This document shows positions 44,922 through 59,100 of a DNA stretch of 64,000 nucleotides, piece after piece. The notes under the pieces were generated by a model. It worked only from the letters and a program-made list of their open reading frames with translations, was not told where the DNA came from and made no database searches. The DNA is from Periconia sp. R9002 (lineage: Eukaryota; Ascomycota; Dothideomycetes; Pleosporales; Periconiaceae). A program made the position numbers and the translations under genes. The number at the start of each line of letters is the position of its first letter. Position 1 is the first letter of the stretch. Location of the stretch: assembly GCA_023627715.1 (NCBI GenBank), contig JAMAHW010000018.1:1-64000 (forward strand), read 5' to 3'.

Positions 44922-46939
44922 TTAACCATCAAGAAATTGGTCTTGTACTCGATCTACCAAGTCGGCCTTCTTCCCCGTCGTACTCAAACCCTTTGCTTTC
45001 AGATAGGATTTGAGTACGGCAACACTCAGCTTCTGAACAGCACCGCTACTACACAGCTTCGCCATCTTTTCGTCAGTCATGACATCATCATCGTTATCGC
45101 CATCCTCTTTTTTGATTCTCTTTTTCGGCTTGGGTTCATCATCATCGTCACCATCAGTCTTTGGTCGTTTTGCGCCAGCCTTGGCACGAGAAGGTAAGCT
45201 AGACGAATGGTTTACTTTGGCCAAATCGAGCTCGAATTGCTCGCCGTACTCTACAATGTATGGCGCGGCTCGCTTTTCGATTTGTCTGTACTTTGGCACC
45301 GTCTTGTCGTCCACTTTTTCGGGTATTTCTTCCTCAAGCGCCATGGCCTGGAGGATCTTGTAGAACCACTGCAAATCTGGATTGGGATATTTGCTCGGAT
45401 CATACACACCCTTGGGTAATTGTAGTTGTTCCATAATAACGCGCATCTTGTCGGTAAGCTCGGCTGTACTAGTAGGTTCGTGCGCGTGTTCAGGGCACTG
45501 TCTGATGTCGTCGGCGAAAGGAAGAGGAATGATCCAAAGCCCTGGTGGCATCTTTTGCTCACCGCTTTCATCTACCTGTTCTTCGCCAGGAATGATTGCG
45601 GCAAGAACTGGCGCTGCATTTTTACGCGGAATGAACCAAGACAACGCCATCTTACGTGATTTGGCTAGTTTTTGCTGGAGGGCGGAGAAAACTCGTGTGG
45701 AGCCTACAAAGTCGGCTTCAGAGGGGTACATAAAGGTTGCCTTACCAACGTTGGCCCAAATCGGTAGGGAGGACAGTGGCTTGAAGCCAATGACGCGTAT
45801 GATGGGCTCGCCAAAACATTGGCGAATTTGAACGAATTCTTCAGGAGAGAAGGTGATGGAGTCGCCACCAAATTTATAGGCTTTGCGGAGTTCTCCCTTT
45901 TCCACAACACGGGCTGTATCGTCGGCCATATGAGTGGTAGAAGCAGTCACTATTTGTGGTTTTTCGCCTCCAACCCATACATTACAGCTTTTAGCGTGTT
46001 CTTGTCTTTTGATCAGAATGAAACCCTTTACTCCAATGCGCAGATCTGGGCCTATTTCAAAGGGAAGACTGAAAAGTGCTCGGCGAGGTGCAGCTCTAGA
46101 ATTGATAGAGGAAAGGAGTTGTTTCAACAGGCTGATCCTATCGCCGCTCTTCGCGATTCTGGTGGTTGACGGTACTGCGATTGGGGCGTCGGGATCTGAT
46201 GGAGACGTAGGGTAGACCAAGTCGTCGTAAAACTTTGTACGGTCGAACATGTGGTCCTGGTGAGAGATTGGGAACAAATCAATGGTGCACCCCAAGTCGT
46301 AGAGGTCGCGTGCGCGCGTAATGGCCGTATCCTTATCCTGTTTTACATTGACGGGATAGTCGTTGTCAGTCACAAGGAATAGACGTCTTGAAGAGAAGTT
46401 GGGAGCTTTTGTTGTGAAGATCTGATTTGCGCAGAACAAGACGGTGGATATGGCTACACGCTCTTTGGATGGTTTGAGAATCTTGGCTGCCTCATCCTCG
46501 TTTTCCAGAAGATCGCGCAGTTGCTTTACATCTCGCGCGCAAGGGATGTCGAGGTCGGAGAGTAGGTAGCAGTTTTGAAATGTATTGTCACTATCCTTTA
46601 GGTCTGACTGCTCGGTACCAAAAAGCAGTATTCCCATCATGTCTTTTGGGTTGGAAATTATGCGTTGTTGCATCAGTTGATAGGCACATGTGAGGGCAGC
46701 AGATACTGGCGAATCCCGCTCGGCACGCTTGTCGTCTGAGGGTGCAGGGCGCTCCAGCATGGATGAACTAACATCAATTGCAAAAAGCACAGCGTCCTTG
46801 ATAGTTTTATAGCTCTGAAGAAGTTAGGCATTGCAGCAACCAGCGCTGCTCATGTGTTTGCACGTACAGTATCATCAACTTCCTCATCGTCGTCATCCTC
46901 TTCTCCAGTGGGGTGGTTATTTTGCCAATCAGCAGCCAT
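44922..46939 (-). CDS. KU70: ATP-dependent DNA helicase II subunit 1 (Ku70)
   Basis: DNA-end-binding subunit of the Ku heterodimer for non-homologous end joining and telomere protection. Model complement(join(44922..46814, 46868..46939)), 654 residues. A 53-nt intron (GTACGT..CAG) follows the acidic first exon (MAADWQNNHPTGEEDDDD). The vWA-like domain starts at AVLFAIDVSSSM (about 32). The central Ku beta-barrel contains IRVIGFKPLSSLP and CPEHAHEPT-type segments. A basic/acidic linker (KRPKTDGDDDDEPKPKKRIKK) follows. A C-terminal SAP domain (LKSYLKAKGLSTTGKKADLV, last 35 residues) binds DNA. All domains are intact. It shares a 356-bp divergent promoter with ferrochelatase. Confidence 0.96.
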
Positions 46940-47295
46940 TGCGAATACAAATGAGATATGTTTGGTGCTATGAGTAGTGCAAGTTGAGGAAAGGACTATA
47001 CGGTGTATGAATCCGTGTGCGGCGGGTTGATTGATATATGTATACTTACCAGCATGTTTGTAGGCAGAAGCGCGTTTCCACGTGCTCACGTGAACCCATG
47101 TGGCGTACTTACCTAGCGAGGTAGGGCAGGGGTGCTACGTCTTTGATTTGCCAAGTTTGTCATTGGTTGGCGTCACTGTCGGCGCCCGATACACTGCGAG
47201 CTCTACTCCCCAAGGTGCAAACAACAACTTTGCCCTGTCGTGCCTGTATATTGATCTTTCGTTATACTTTTTCAGCCCTTCTATCTCAGCTTTCA
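46940..47295. promoter_or_regulatory. Compact divergent promoter, Ku70 / ferrochelatase
   Basis: 356 bases between opposing start codons, so both promoters overlap or abut. An inverted CACGTG-like pair (CCACGTGCTCACGTG, 47079-47093) is visible and could be an E-box/bHLH site. That assignment is inference from the motif only. Confidence 0.5.
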
Positions 47296-48632
<1,337 letters not shown>

Positions 48633-49610
48633 CCATAAGACAGCGTCGAACACAGAGATAAAGTTAGTGTATTTTACTGTACATGTACAGCAGAGGCGGG
48701 GTTTAAAAAATGTTATAATCATGTTAAAGTCGATGCTTATTGTTTCAAAATGATTATTTCCCTTTGCCACGTCAATCATTATACTCATGGTCGAATTGGG
48801 CGTGGGAAAGCTGGATGAGCTTCTACATTCCAATTACTATTGTCGGGGACCTTTGCGAAGTGGCTTGTGCCGAGAGCAGAAGGACAACAGCAAGCACAGT
48901 GTCACATTCGCTAGTCAGTGAAGTTGCACCTGGGGCAAAACGTTTGGCGATCTGGCGGACTCACGACCAGGAACTATGGGTACACAGTGAGCACCATTCC
49001 AAGATTCACTATTGTCTATGTACATTCGTGTATATGTAGGTACCGATGATTGATAAGACGCCGGAAGGCACTGAGAGTTATCAATAAGAATGCACTTGTC
49101 TATGCCTCTCTGCCGATTTTGCAACTCGCACGTTGATTGTTCAAGAAATATGTTCAAAATGCATCAATGTAGCTTCTCGTACAATGGCATTTCTGAGGGG
49201 ATTAGGAGTTGCAGGACTCGAATATCTCAATTGGAGTCTCACGTGTGCATTATGGTAATTTGCTCCTGCGGTATCGGTGAATTATAACAAACGTTGAGAG
49301 TCGTGGATTGCCAAAAAAATCGTTTGGACTGGCATTTTGAGATGTCGAAAGTGTACAGTGATCTCCATGCTTGGACTGAGCAAATTTGTGGTTGGGATTA
49401 CATATATAAGTGTAAAAAAGTTGATGTTCAACATTCCAGTCCCAAGGGACATCATCTTGCTAGTCACGTGATTGAATAATTAATTATCCGTGCCAGCCGC
49501 TAAGTCTGCGGAGCTCCCAACGCGAATCTTTCCGAACCCAACATCTTCAACTCATACCTCGACAACCCCCTCCATCCTCCTCCCTCATCCTCCTCCGGTC
49601 AATTGTCAAA
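48633..49610. other. Intergenic region between ferrochelatase and PDA1
   Basis: About 980 bases: ferrochelatase 3' end, an AT-leaning middle, and the PDA1 promoter and pyrimidine-rich leader (49540-49600). No gene was seen. Confidence 0.4.
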
Positions 49611-51114
49611 ATGCTTTCACGAACGATCAGGAGGGGCCTCGCATCCCCCCTCAGGCGCAATGCTTTTGCCGTCCGCCGAGTAACCACGGATGCCGCCAGC
49701 TCTCACGCCGATAGGGAAGCTGTGCCAAAGGTAGGCACCTTTTTGCCAATGCGATCAATTAGAGTCGCAGGAGGACTGACTAGGTTGAAAATTCCAGGAC
49801 AACGATGCTCCCTTCGAAGTCCGTCTCTCCGACGAGAGCTTCGAGACGTACGAGTTGGATCCGCCGTCTTACACTCTCAACACCACAAAATCTGAGCTGA
49901 AGCAGATGTACTACGACATGGTGGCCGTACGGTATGAGTGACTCCTTTCCGTACTGGAGAACAAATCCGGTGTAAATGATGAGGTTCTAACCGAAATGTG
50001 ACAGACGTATGGAAATGGCCGCCGACAGGCTCTACAAGGAGAAGAAGATTCGAGGATTCTGTCACTTGTCCACTGGCCAGGAAGCCGTTGCTGTTGGAAT
50101 GGAACACGGCATTGAGCCTTCCGATCACGTTATTACCGCCTATCGATGCCACGGATATGCCATGATGCGTGGAGGGTCCGTCAAGTCGATCATCGGCGAA
50201 TTATTGGGTCGCAGGGAGGGTATCGCTTATGGAAAGGGTGGCTCCATGCACATGTTCGCCCCCGGCTTCTACGGTGGTAACGGTATTGTCGGTGCTCAGG
50301 TGCCCGTTGGTGCTGGCATCGCCTTTGCACAGCAATACGAGAACAAGAAGAATGTCACCCTTGCCCTATACGGCGATGGTGCCTCGAACCAGGGACAAGT
50401 CTTTGAAGCTTTCAACATGGCCAAGCTTTGGAACCTCCCCGTGATTTTCAGCTGCGAAAGTATGCCGTTTTCATTCATTCATACATTCGAAACGTGAGGG
50501 CTGACTCAACACAGACAACAAATACGGTATGGGTACCGCTGCTAACCGATCATCCGCTCTTACCGACTACTACAAGCGTGGTCAATACATTCCTGGTTTG
50601 AAGATCAACGGCATGGATGTTCTCGCTGTTAAAGCTGCCACCCAGTTTGGAAAGGAATGGTGTGCCGCTGGAAAGGGTCCTCTCGTCTACGAGTTCGTGA
50701 CCTACCGTTACGGAGGACACTCCATGTCCGACCCAGGAACCACCTACCGCGTAAGTCCATGATTTTCCTTCAAGCTGATTATGCTAACAGGCCCGTTAGA
50801 CTCGCGAGGAAATCCAGCGCATGCGTAGCACCAATGACCCTATCGCCGGACTGAAGCAGAAACTCCTTGATTGGGGTGTCACCTCGGAGGAAGAGCTCAA
50901 GTCTATTGACAAGGAAGCGCGTGCCAAGGTCGACGCCGAGGTTGCTGAGGCCGAGAAGATGGAGCCCCCTGAGCCCACCGGCACCACCCTCTTCGAGGAT
51001 ATCTATGTCAGAGGCTCAGAACCCGAGTTCCTCAGGGGCAGGATTCCAGAAGAGAACTTTTACTACACGGAAGCCAACCTCGGGAGCGAGAAGCCAGCCG
51101 TCGCCAGGACTTAG
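49611..51114 (+). CDS. PDA1: Pyruvate dehydrogenase E1 component subunit alpha, mitochondrial
   Basis: Thiamine-diphosphate-dependent subunit that decarboxylates pyruvate in the PDH complex. Model join(49611..49730, 49798..49931, 50005..50459, 50515..50750, 50800..51114), 419 residues, five exons with introns of 67, 73, 55 and 49 nt. Exon 1 is a targeting presequence ([16 protein letters not shown]). Exon 3 has [20 protein letters not shown] and the ThDP-binding start GDGASNQG, near residue 206. This ends with NN in SCENNKYGMG, split by intron 3. The regulatory loop [16 protein letters not shown] (about 300-315) keeps the Ser targeted by PDH kinase in other species. The C-terminus is complete. 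It is followed in tandem by CBP3. Confidence 0.97.
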
Positions 51115-51570
51115 ATTGTACAAGTTGGATGGAAGACGTGAGCGGTGAAGAATTGTAATACTATCACACATACTTGGTGAAGATGTATTATTGGCGCATT
51201 CATGTATCAACTGGGCAAGCACGGTGTAGGCTAGACTTTTCTTCATGATATCCTACTCAATGTGTTATTATGCTTTGCAGTGCATCTTGTATAATTGCCC
51301 GTTTCCTGGGCATCAGGCGCGGTGAAATGCAACCAGGATCGACGACAGCTCAATCAGTGGTGTAGTTTTCAGTATAGTTGCAGTATTTACAAGGTATATT
51401 TGGAGGTAGGTAACTAGTACGTACGTAGAGATGAAAGAAGGGACGATTAGTGGTCATAGTGGTTATGTCATGATTAGAATACGGGTGACGACTACATCCT
51501 TGCACGCCAGGCGCGACCCGCGATTTGAACTTCCCAACTTTTTGTCCTTTCACATTCATTCCAACCAAAG
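51115..51570. other. Intergenic region between PDA1 and CBP3
   Basis: 456 bases with the PDA1 3' end and CBP3 promoter, including a GTAGGTAACTAGTACGTACGTAG-like stretch near 51405. No gene was seen. Confidence 0.4.
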
Positions 51571-52610
51571 ATGGCTCGCACGTACCTTTGCAGGGTTTGC
51601 TCGCAATCTCTCACAAGGCAGACCTACGCGCTGGTTGAGGTTCGTACAATGATGCTAATCACACTGACTTTGTCGCCATACTCTAACCGCCATAGGCTTC
51701 TCAACGCTCAACTTCGCAGTTCAACCGCCACCTCTCAACGACTACCTCGAGATTTTATCATGCTACAAAGACGCTCTCGAGCGCAGAGGCAAAGCCTCAT
51801 AGAAGCTCCGACATCACCGGAAGGGAGAAAGTGAAGCTGAATTCGGCCACGGGGTTAGCGGCAAAAATTCGTGAAAAAGCTCCTCTGATGACGGAGACCT
51901 ATGTCGCATACGGCGCAATGCAGGAGCTCATTAAAGAGTGCGTAAGGCCTGGGGACTACACCATACCACAAGCTCAAGAGAAGAATGCGGAGATTCCAAG
52001 GGATGAAACGGGCGCGCATTTGGGAGTTGCAACGGGCTGGTGGTATGATAGTAAGATCTCCCAAGTCTCCATTGCCGTCTTCGAGGGAAAGCATTAACAT
52101 CATTCAGCACTCGGTCTTGCTCCGACATTCATCAATTGGGCACAGATTACTTTCATCCACATGTACATGCTCCAAGTCCGCTTCCGCATGTTCCCCAAGA
52201 CGCACGCACCGATCTGGATCCAGCACCTCACCAATCATGCCTTTTATGCGGCTGAGGACCGACTTGTGGTGTGGCACAAAATGCATTCGAACTCGATTCG
52301 TCAAAAATACCTCAAAGACATGTTTTCGCAATGGCGAGCGGTGCTACTCTCTTACGATGAGGCTATGGTCAAGGGCGATGCTGTTCTCGCGGCCGCTATC
52401 TGGCGAAACCTTTTCGCTGCCAAAGAGGATGTCGATTTCGAGAAGCTTGCGCAGATTGTGGGGTACATGAGACGGGAGCTTCAAAGGCTCGACAGGGCGA
52501 CGGATGATGATGTGGCTAATGGTCAATGGACATTTAAGGGGGACCCTGGGGAGATGGAAGGTCTTGTGAAGGTACCTAGTAGGACTCTATCACAAGGTCG
52601 AGTAGGCTAA
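51571..52610 (+). CDS. CBP3: Ubiquinol-cytochrome c reductase assembly factor CBP3 (UQCC1 family)
   Basis: Mitochondrial chaperone that, with Cbp6, binds the ribosome exit and newborn cytochrome b for complex III assembly. Model join(51571..51639, 51696..52050, 52108..52610), 308 residues. The presequence spans exon 1 (MARTYLCRVCSQSLTR) and early exon 2 (ASQRSTSQFNRHLSTTTSRF). The chaperone domain follows: PTFINWAQITFIHMYMLQVR, RFRMFPKTHAPIWIQHLTNH, HKMHSNSIRQKYLKDM, AIWRNLFAAKEDVDFEKL. The second join gives WYDTLGLAPTF. For the first intron the donor GTTCGT at 51640 was preferred over GTTGAG six bases earlier; both keep frame. Confidence 0.94.
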
Positions 52611-52896
52611 ATGTGTGTACGGCGCGTTGTATGACTATTCTGGGCTGGAGATTTGTCCAGGCATTGTATTCTAGGCTTGTAGCATTACATGTAAACATAC
52701 GACTGAATCAGGTACATTTCGTAACTAAACAAGTAGCTAAGAGTAAAAGATCCATGTTGCGATGAATCATCATTTTACCTTCGTACCGTTGATTGCATGC
52801 GGCGTAGCTAGCGCACGGACGCATGGCGTAGCTCAAGGCATTGTTTAAATCGCACCTAGCCCTTGCTCCCCGCAACCGCAACCCCACTGCTTGAAC

Positions 52897-54165
52897 ATGG
52901 CTGCACATGTCGGATCTTCTGCTCCACCTTCGATTCCAGGCGTTCAGCTAGGGCCCGAGGACTCAGAAGACCTCAAGAGGGCTGTTGCGGGGCTTCTCGG
53001 ACGTGGCGACAACCTTCGATTTCCCGGCGCGCAACCCGTATCCTTCGCGCGCCACCACCTCGCCGAGCTTCAGCATCGCGAATACTTCCTATGCGAAAAG
53101 ACAGACGGCATTCGCTGTTTGATGTACCTTACCTATCGCGACACAGGCATTCCTGATCCTGCTGTAGAGCCTGTTACCATTCTTATCGACCGCAAGAATA
53201 ACTATTACGATACCCAAACACCCATCCGCTTCCCCTACCATGGCGATTTCCAGAACCCACAGATGTTCCTTTACGGTACCATCCTCGACGGAGAGCTTGT
53301 CAATGATCAGACGCCCGATGGCGGCCGCCAGCTCATCTTCTACATATTTGATTGCCTGGCCGTGGACGAAACGAACATGACGACAAAGACGTTGGACAAG
53401 CGACTCGGGTACATGCAGGAACGCCTGATTAAGCCTTGGAAGAAATATATGGCATGGTCCAAGACAGGCCCTCAGCAAGAGCCATTCCTAGTCAAGGAGA
53501 AGCAGTTTCACTCGGCCTATAACCTCTCCAATCTCTTCGATAACGTGCTCCCGAACCTCAAGCACGGCAACGACGGTTTGATCTTCACATGCAAGACTAC
53601 GCGCTACGTTTTTGGAACCGATGATGGCATTCTTAAGTGGAAACCCCCGCACGAAAACACGATCGACTTCCGCCTCCGCCTCGGCGAGTTCCCGCTCTAC
53701 GACCCGGAAGACGGCGAGGAAGGACCCATACCCGACTACGACGCCATGCCCGACCGCTTTCAACTGCTGGTCAACTATAACAAAGGTGACTACCGGCCTT
53801 TCGCGGACTTGACCGTGACACCCGAAGAATGGAGCATGCTCAAGTCATTGAACCAGCGCCTCGACGGACGCATCATCGAGTGTTATCGCTCCGCCTCGGG
53901 TGGGCAGTGGAAGTTTAAAAAGGAAGACGACGGCACCCCGCGATGGCGCGATGACAAGACGGACGGGAATCACATCAGCACTGTAAAAAGCGTGCTCGCC
54001 AGCATCAACGAGCCCGTCACGGAGGAGGATTTGCGTCGCGCAGAACAGAAGATCAAGGAAGCTGTACAACGCCTGCGCAAAGAGGAGGCGGCGTACCAGC
54101 AAGGGCAGATGGATAATGCAAAAAAGAGAAAGTTCAGTGAGGCGAACGGGGCTCACCCCATGTGA
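52897..54165 (+). CDS. CEG1: mRNA-capping enzyme guanylyltransferase (alpha subunit)
   Basis: Transfers GMP to the 5' end of nascent Pol II transcripts in the nucleus. Single exon, 422 residues from the ATG at 52897. Nucleotidyltransferase motif I is CEKTDGIR, with the GMP-accepting Lys at 68. The order continues with DRKNNYY, ILDGELV (motif III), IFDCLAVD, DGLIFT (motif IIIa/IV region), LKWKPP (motif V) and the OB-fold end WKFKKEDDGTPRWRDDKTDG with NH. As in other fungi there is no fused triphosphatase domain. The C-terminal 60 residues are charged and coiled. Length is close to the family norm. Confidence 0.96.
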   Translation: MAAHVGSSAPPSIPGVQLGPEDSEDLKRAVAGLLGRGDNLRFPGAQPVSFARHHLAELQHREYFLCEKTDGIRCLMYLTYRDTGIPDPAVEPVTILIDRKNNYYDTQTPIRFPYHGDFQNPQMFLYGTILDGELVNDQTPDGGRQLIFYIFDCLAVDETNMTTKTLDKRLGYMQERLIKPWKKYMAWSKTGPQQEPFLVKEKQFHSAYNLSNLFDNVLPNLKHGNDGLIFTCKTTRYVFGTDDGILKWKPPHENTIDFRLRLGEFPLYDPEDGEEGPIPDYDAMPDRFQLLVNYNKGDYRPFADLTVTPEEWSMLKSLNQRLDGRIIECYRSASGGQWKFKKEDDGTPRWRDDKTDGNHISTVKSVLASINEPVTEEDLRRAEQKIKEAVQRLRKEEAAYQQGQMDNAKKRKFSEANGAHPM

Positions 54166-56130
54166 GAAGAGAGGGGTTTGGCACCCCTTATTTCATTCAG
54201 CTGTTTGGGGCGCTTAGATTGCTGTGCCGATGCCGCATAAAAACGTGGATGGTCTTTGCTAAGCGTCAGTTTCCGTGCTTCTTTTTTCGCGCGAATGTGC
54301 CTGAGATTTTTCCACCAGTTAAGAAAGGACGAAGAAGAGGGAACCAGGCCAGATCTCAATTACTTGCGTCGGAGCAGTAAGAAAATACGCCAAAGAGGCT
54401 TTGAAAAAGGAGGGACCGGCGTTTCTTTTAGAACATTCGTTTTCAAGCGGCGTATATGTTACAAGTATCGAGCCTTTAGTTCGACTTTGGGGTGGAGGTA
54501 TGTAACGTCGTCCGTTCTGTATTGTTTAGAAATCTTTTCTTCCTTGCGGGTTTTCTTATTTTTTTTTTCTGTTTCCTGCTGTGTATTTTGATAGGAATGA
54601 TACCCACGAACAATGAGAAAAGAAGAATCAATGGAACCATGGGAAAGTCATTGCATGAGCTTGCATTTCCTCACCATCTACACGCAAGGAGAGAAGCTAC
54701 CGTGAAAGAGTGACCAGTGGGAAGACGGTAAACATGGTTTTATCCCTCACTTCTCATCATTTGGATAATCATCGTGATGTCTTCTGCGTATGCTGCCACC
54801 ACAGCGATCATTTACACTTACAGCAGTACACAGGTATCAATCAGAAGAGCAAAGAAGGCGAAACCTTCGTAACCTTCACAAATCATGAATGTGCGTAAAC
54901 GTGTATGTATGTATGTATATCATTGTAGACCACATTGGGGTGTTCATGAGAGAAGTGAAAAAAAAAACAAGACAATTTAAGATGACCGACGAAAAATTGG
55001 AAATTCGTCTTTGTTTGGCACACACACACACACCCACACACATACATGAGAAAAAAAAGCTTCAAAAACCCAGCCAGCCAGCCCGGTACGGTACCTAGTT
55101 CCCCATTCTACCTGCGCAATGGAAAACAAAAAAACGAAAAATAAAAACAAAAAAAACTCCCTTACGCACAGACAGATGAAGAACAGGAAGGAAGACGGTG
55201 ATTTTTGGGATTTCGCCACTAAACTGGTGGGAGGGGGAAGTGGAAGAACACGTGGTGTAAAAGGAAGAAAAAGAGAACGAGAAACCGGCACACACACACT
55301 CAAACGCACACACATACACATCTTTCCCAAACATTCCCATGTGTCTGCATACTCCATCCCATTTTGACCCCCTGGTGTGCTTTTTTGCTTGCGATTCCCA
55401 TCCATACATGCCTGTTTCCTTCCCTTTCTGCCAATCCCATTCGCTCGCAACCCCCGAATCCACCCGAGGCTACAAGTGAAAAATGGAATCAGGTTTAGTG
55501 AGGGAGAAAACAAAGAGAATCAAAAAGAAATTTCATAGAAACCCTTGCGGTCTCTAAGCCAAACCCATAAGGCGAGTACAGCGCCCACTCAACAGGCAAG
55601 CTCCAACACAAGCGTCATACGCCCCGGAAGGTGATGGTAATACGTAAATAGCCCGCAAAGGTCCGAAGTAAGGTACAAGAAAGGGTGCATGTATTTTGAG
55701 TTGCACGACGGACATTTGGAATATGTGTAGTCAAGCCAAGATCCGCTACCCATTGGGGAAAAATCCGTGTAGAGCGAGTGTACGTTGATGGCCACGACAG
55801 CGGAACAAGAAAACAGTGAAAGAAAAATCCAGGTCGTGAAAAGATGCAGAGGCAACCTTACTCCTTCCAGAATGATTTAGAGAAGGCAAAGATCAGAAGA
55901 ACGCAAGGAGATGAACGTGAGATGATGCAAATGGGTGATTTTTTGGTTGGCTAGTGTATGCATGTGGGAGACGGGGCGTTGTATGCAGTACACAGGACTG
56001 AGTACCCGAACATTCATATACAGAAGGTATTGCGGCCTGTACCTACAACACTGCGAATGCATTGCAGGAATCCGGTGGGAAGAAACACGGTAACGCAAGA
56101 TGCACGTCAACGGTGTCACTCAAACAACAT
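54166..56130. other. Long convergent intergenic region with simple repeats
   Basis: Nearly 2 kb between the stops of CEG1 and the Pumilio gene. It contains poly-T near 54550, CA dinucleotide runs at 55019-55045 and 55290-55315, GTATGTATGTAT at 54902-54917, and A-rich tracts at 55130-55160. Open frames up to 178 codons on the minus strand (54977-55513) are low-complexity. It likely holds long 3' UTRs. No real gene was identified. Confidence 0.45.
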
Positions 56131-59100
56131 CTATCTCTGCATGAATGTTAGTTGTTGCACGATCCAACAACAAAGGCCGGTTTACTTACACGTCCACGAC
56201 GTTGGTTTCCTCCTGCAACTTGCTGCTGTTGCGGGGGAACGTACATGCCATATGGATACATTGGAACAGGTTGGCCCAGGGCAGTTGGCTGCATCATGGG
56301 TGAGCCGTTAAATCCAGGAGCTGCAACAGGGGCAACGTTTCGGAAACCGTCAACGCCAGAAACTGGGGGTTGGAAGCTGTTCATTTGAGGGTAGAAGGGA
56401 CCAGGCCGGGAGGCTGCCAACAGCTGCTGATATTGCAGTTGCTGCGGACCAGACATAGCTGCCATGCCGGGCATGAACATGGGACCACTAGCACCCATTC
56501 CGTATTGATCGAAACCGTTCGAATCCATGCTTGCAGTTCGCTGAAGGCCAACGGGATCGAAACCGGCAGGCGCGACGTTTGGATAGAACTGCCTAGGCTC
56601 AGCGTTCGAGCCGGCAGGACTGTCCCTCGAAGAAGGCGGACGGGTTTGTGAGTGATCACGATGACCAGGACCGCCACGGGTGGAAAGGTTGACTTCGTCC
56701 ATCAAGCGCTTGTAGCCCTGAGCGGGCTGTGCTTTTATGCGGAGCAAGACATTGCGAACGTTTTGCACGACGTCGGCACGGATCTTCTCGTCGAAGAAGG
56801 GAGTCGTAAGCACCTTGAAAATCAAAGTGGCACCACAATTTTGATCAATGAGGATATCTTCAAGGACCTGGTCGTTGGCGGAGAAGAAGAGGGCTTGTAG
56901 GATAGTATCACGAGCTTCCGGCTCATTTCGCTGGTTGATAATTTTCAAGACCGTGAGATATGCGACCTTGTGGGTGCAGAGATGCACAATATGAGGAACC
57001 AGACGGGGAGCCAGGACGGTCCGCCTCCTGGGGAAGGTGCAGGTATCAAGGAACCACGTCAGAAGCAATGCGCCATTAGCATTGGTGGCGAGCTGGACAC
57101 TATGTAAGGCGATCGCGGCTGCGACCATGCGTTGCTGGTCCTTGGTGGCATAGTGGCTCTCTAGACAGGCTCGCATGGCTCGAGCACCGAAACGGCCTTG
57201 AGCAAGCTCCCAAAGGCGACTCAGCATGGCATCGAATATGAAGTTGTTGAGAGGCGAGGAGTATCGGAGACAACCCTGCATCACGTAGTTTCCGAACTGA
57301 TCGAGGAAGAGTGTCACAGCATAGGGTCGGAGAGCGTCAACAACCATCTTCTGGAGCGTAGGGGTTCGGGCAACATCAATGATCTTCTGTGCAGCCCAAG
57401 TGCCGTTCTTGTGAATACCAATCTTAGCCAGATGAGGTGCGATCTCTCGCAACATGGCCTCTTTGGTAGGTTCGGAGCAATACTCGAACAGCTTCTGCAC
57501 AACCGTGTTGCCAAGGTAGTCTGAGGAAAGCTCGGCGATCTCAGGTAGCATGTTCATGGCAATCTCTTCAAGCTCGGGCGGAGAGCACGACTGGTTGTCG
57601 ATACGCTTCCGGATCTCGCGCAGACGAGGAGCGTCATGCACGCGCGTATGGCTGGGCTCTTCGACCGGTGGGATGTCGGTAAGGTACTGGTGATAGTGGA
57701 TCGCTTGATCAACCTGACCAGAGATCCTCATCTGCTCCTCATCTGTAGCACCCAAATCTTTTACGATTTGAACAATGTCTCCACGAATCTCAGTGAGCTC
57801 GGGCGTGGTCAGAGGAGCATTTGCGCTCTCGGCGCGACTGCCAGCAGCCTTTCCGTTGGTAGGCGACGAAGACGCACCTTCCGCAGAAGCCTTGGCATGC
57901 GGGTCAGGGCTTGGAGAAGGGAATACACCGTTGTGTCCGGGGGTAGCAGCGGCCGATGGCACCTTTGCGTAGCCAATGCGAACTGGGCCAGCTCCAGGGA
58001 AAATTTCTTTGCCATTGAGCTGCGATTTGGCTTGTGCGGCGCTATCAAGGTTCTCAAAGTTGACGAAACCACAGTTCTTGTGAGTCAGGACCCGAGTGGA
58101 CTCAATGGGACCGTAAGCGCTGAAGATGACATTCAAGGATGACACAGTGGTAGATGAAGGAATGTTGCCCAGCCACAAAGCGCGCGTGGGACCTTCCAAA
58201 GTGTCGTCTCCCAGGTTGGAGCTGGGTTTGCCGCCCAACTGAAGACCTTTGACGGCCTCTGTCAAATTGAATTCGGCATCCTCGGTAAGATCGGCGGCAT
58301 TGAGGCTATTGTCGAGACGGGACGTGGTAGGGAGGTAGTTCCGCATCATGCGTTGAGAGGGTGAGTCAAGAACGCCGGCAGTACGAGCTCGGGGGCGGGT
58401 AGCGCTCGCGAAATTGGCAAAAGCCTGAACCTCGAGGTTGTGCTGTCGAACAGCCTCGTGGATGGCGTATGCACTTGCCGCTTCCTGCGGGGTCATGGTG
58501 CCACTGTAACTGCCATAGGCGGCCTGGTCCAACTCATCCTCGTCGTCAGCGTACTTCTCCTTCGCATTGACCGAATAAGACCGGAAGCGGTTGGCCGAGG
58601 CGGTAGCGTTTTGTGCAAATGCATTTCGTTGACCTTCAAGCAAAAGCTCGATATCGGAGGGAGCGAGAGTTGCACGCGCAGGCTGGGGGGTGTCCACCAA
58701 ACCAAGATAGTCTAGAGTCTTCACATCAGTATCAGCAAGCGAATCCCTCGAGAAAGAAGAGACGGGAGAGCCTGGGCCGTTGGAAGGCTGAGATGCAATG
58801 CTCTGTAGAGTGCTACTGCGGTCTCGACTACTGGTCCAACCGGTGGAGAAGATGGAATTCCCAAAGGGCGACGCCGAAGACGGCAAAAAGCCTGGCCGCT
58901 GAGGCATAGAGCCGGCTCTCAGACGAGAAAGGAGAGCCGACTTTGCTGCAGCAGAGCCCGGGTCAATGAAGCCTCGACTATCTGTAGCTGAATTTGGGCC
59001 CGGTTTGAATGGGCTTGTGGAGGGTGTAGGTCGAGATGTCTTGGGAAGGAGCGAAGAGGCGGACAACAGGCCACCAGGTGCTGCCGAAGGCGAGAATCGC

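Noticed and set aside
54977..55513. 178-codon minus-strand open frame between CEG1 and the Pumilio gene
   Set aside because: The frame is driven by CA/GT and A/T-rich simple sequence (runs of Phe, Leu, Val, Cys), overlaps other open frames and matches no family.
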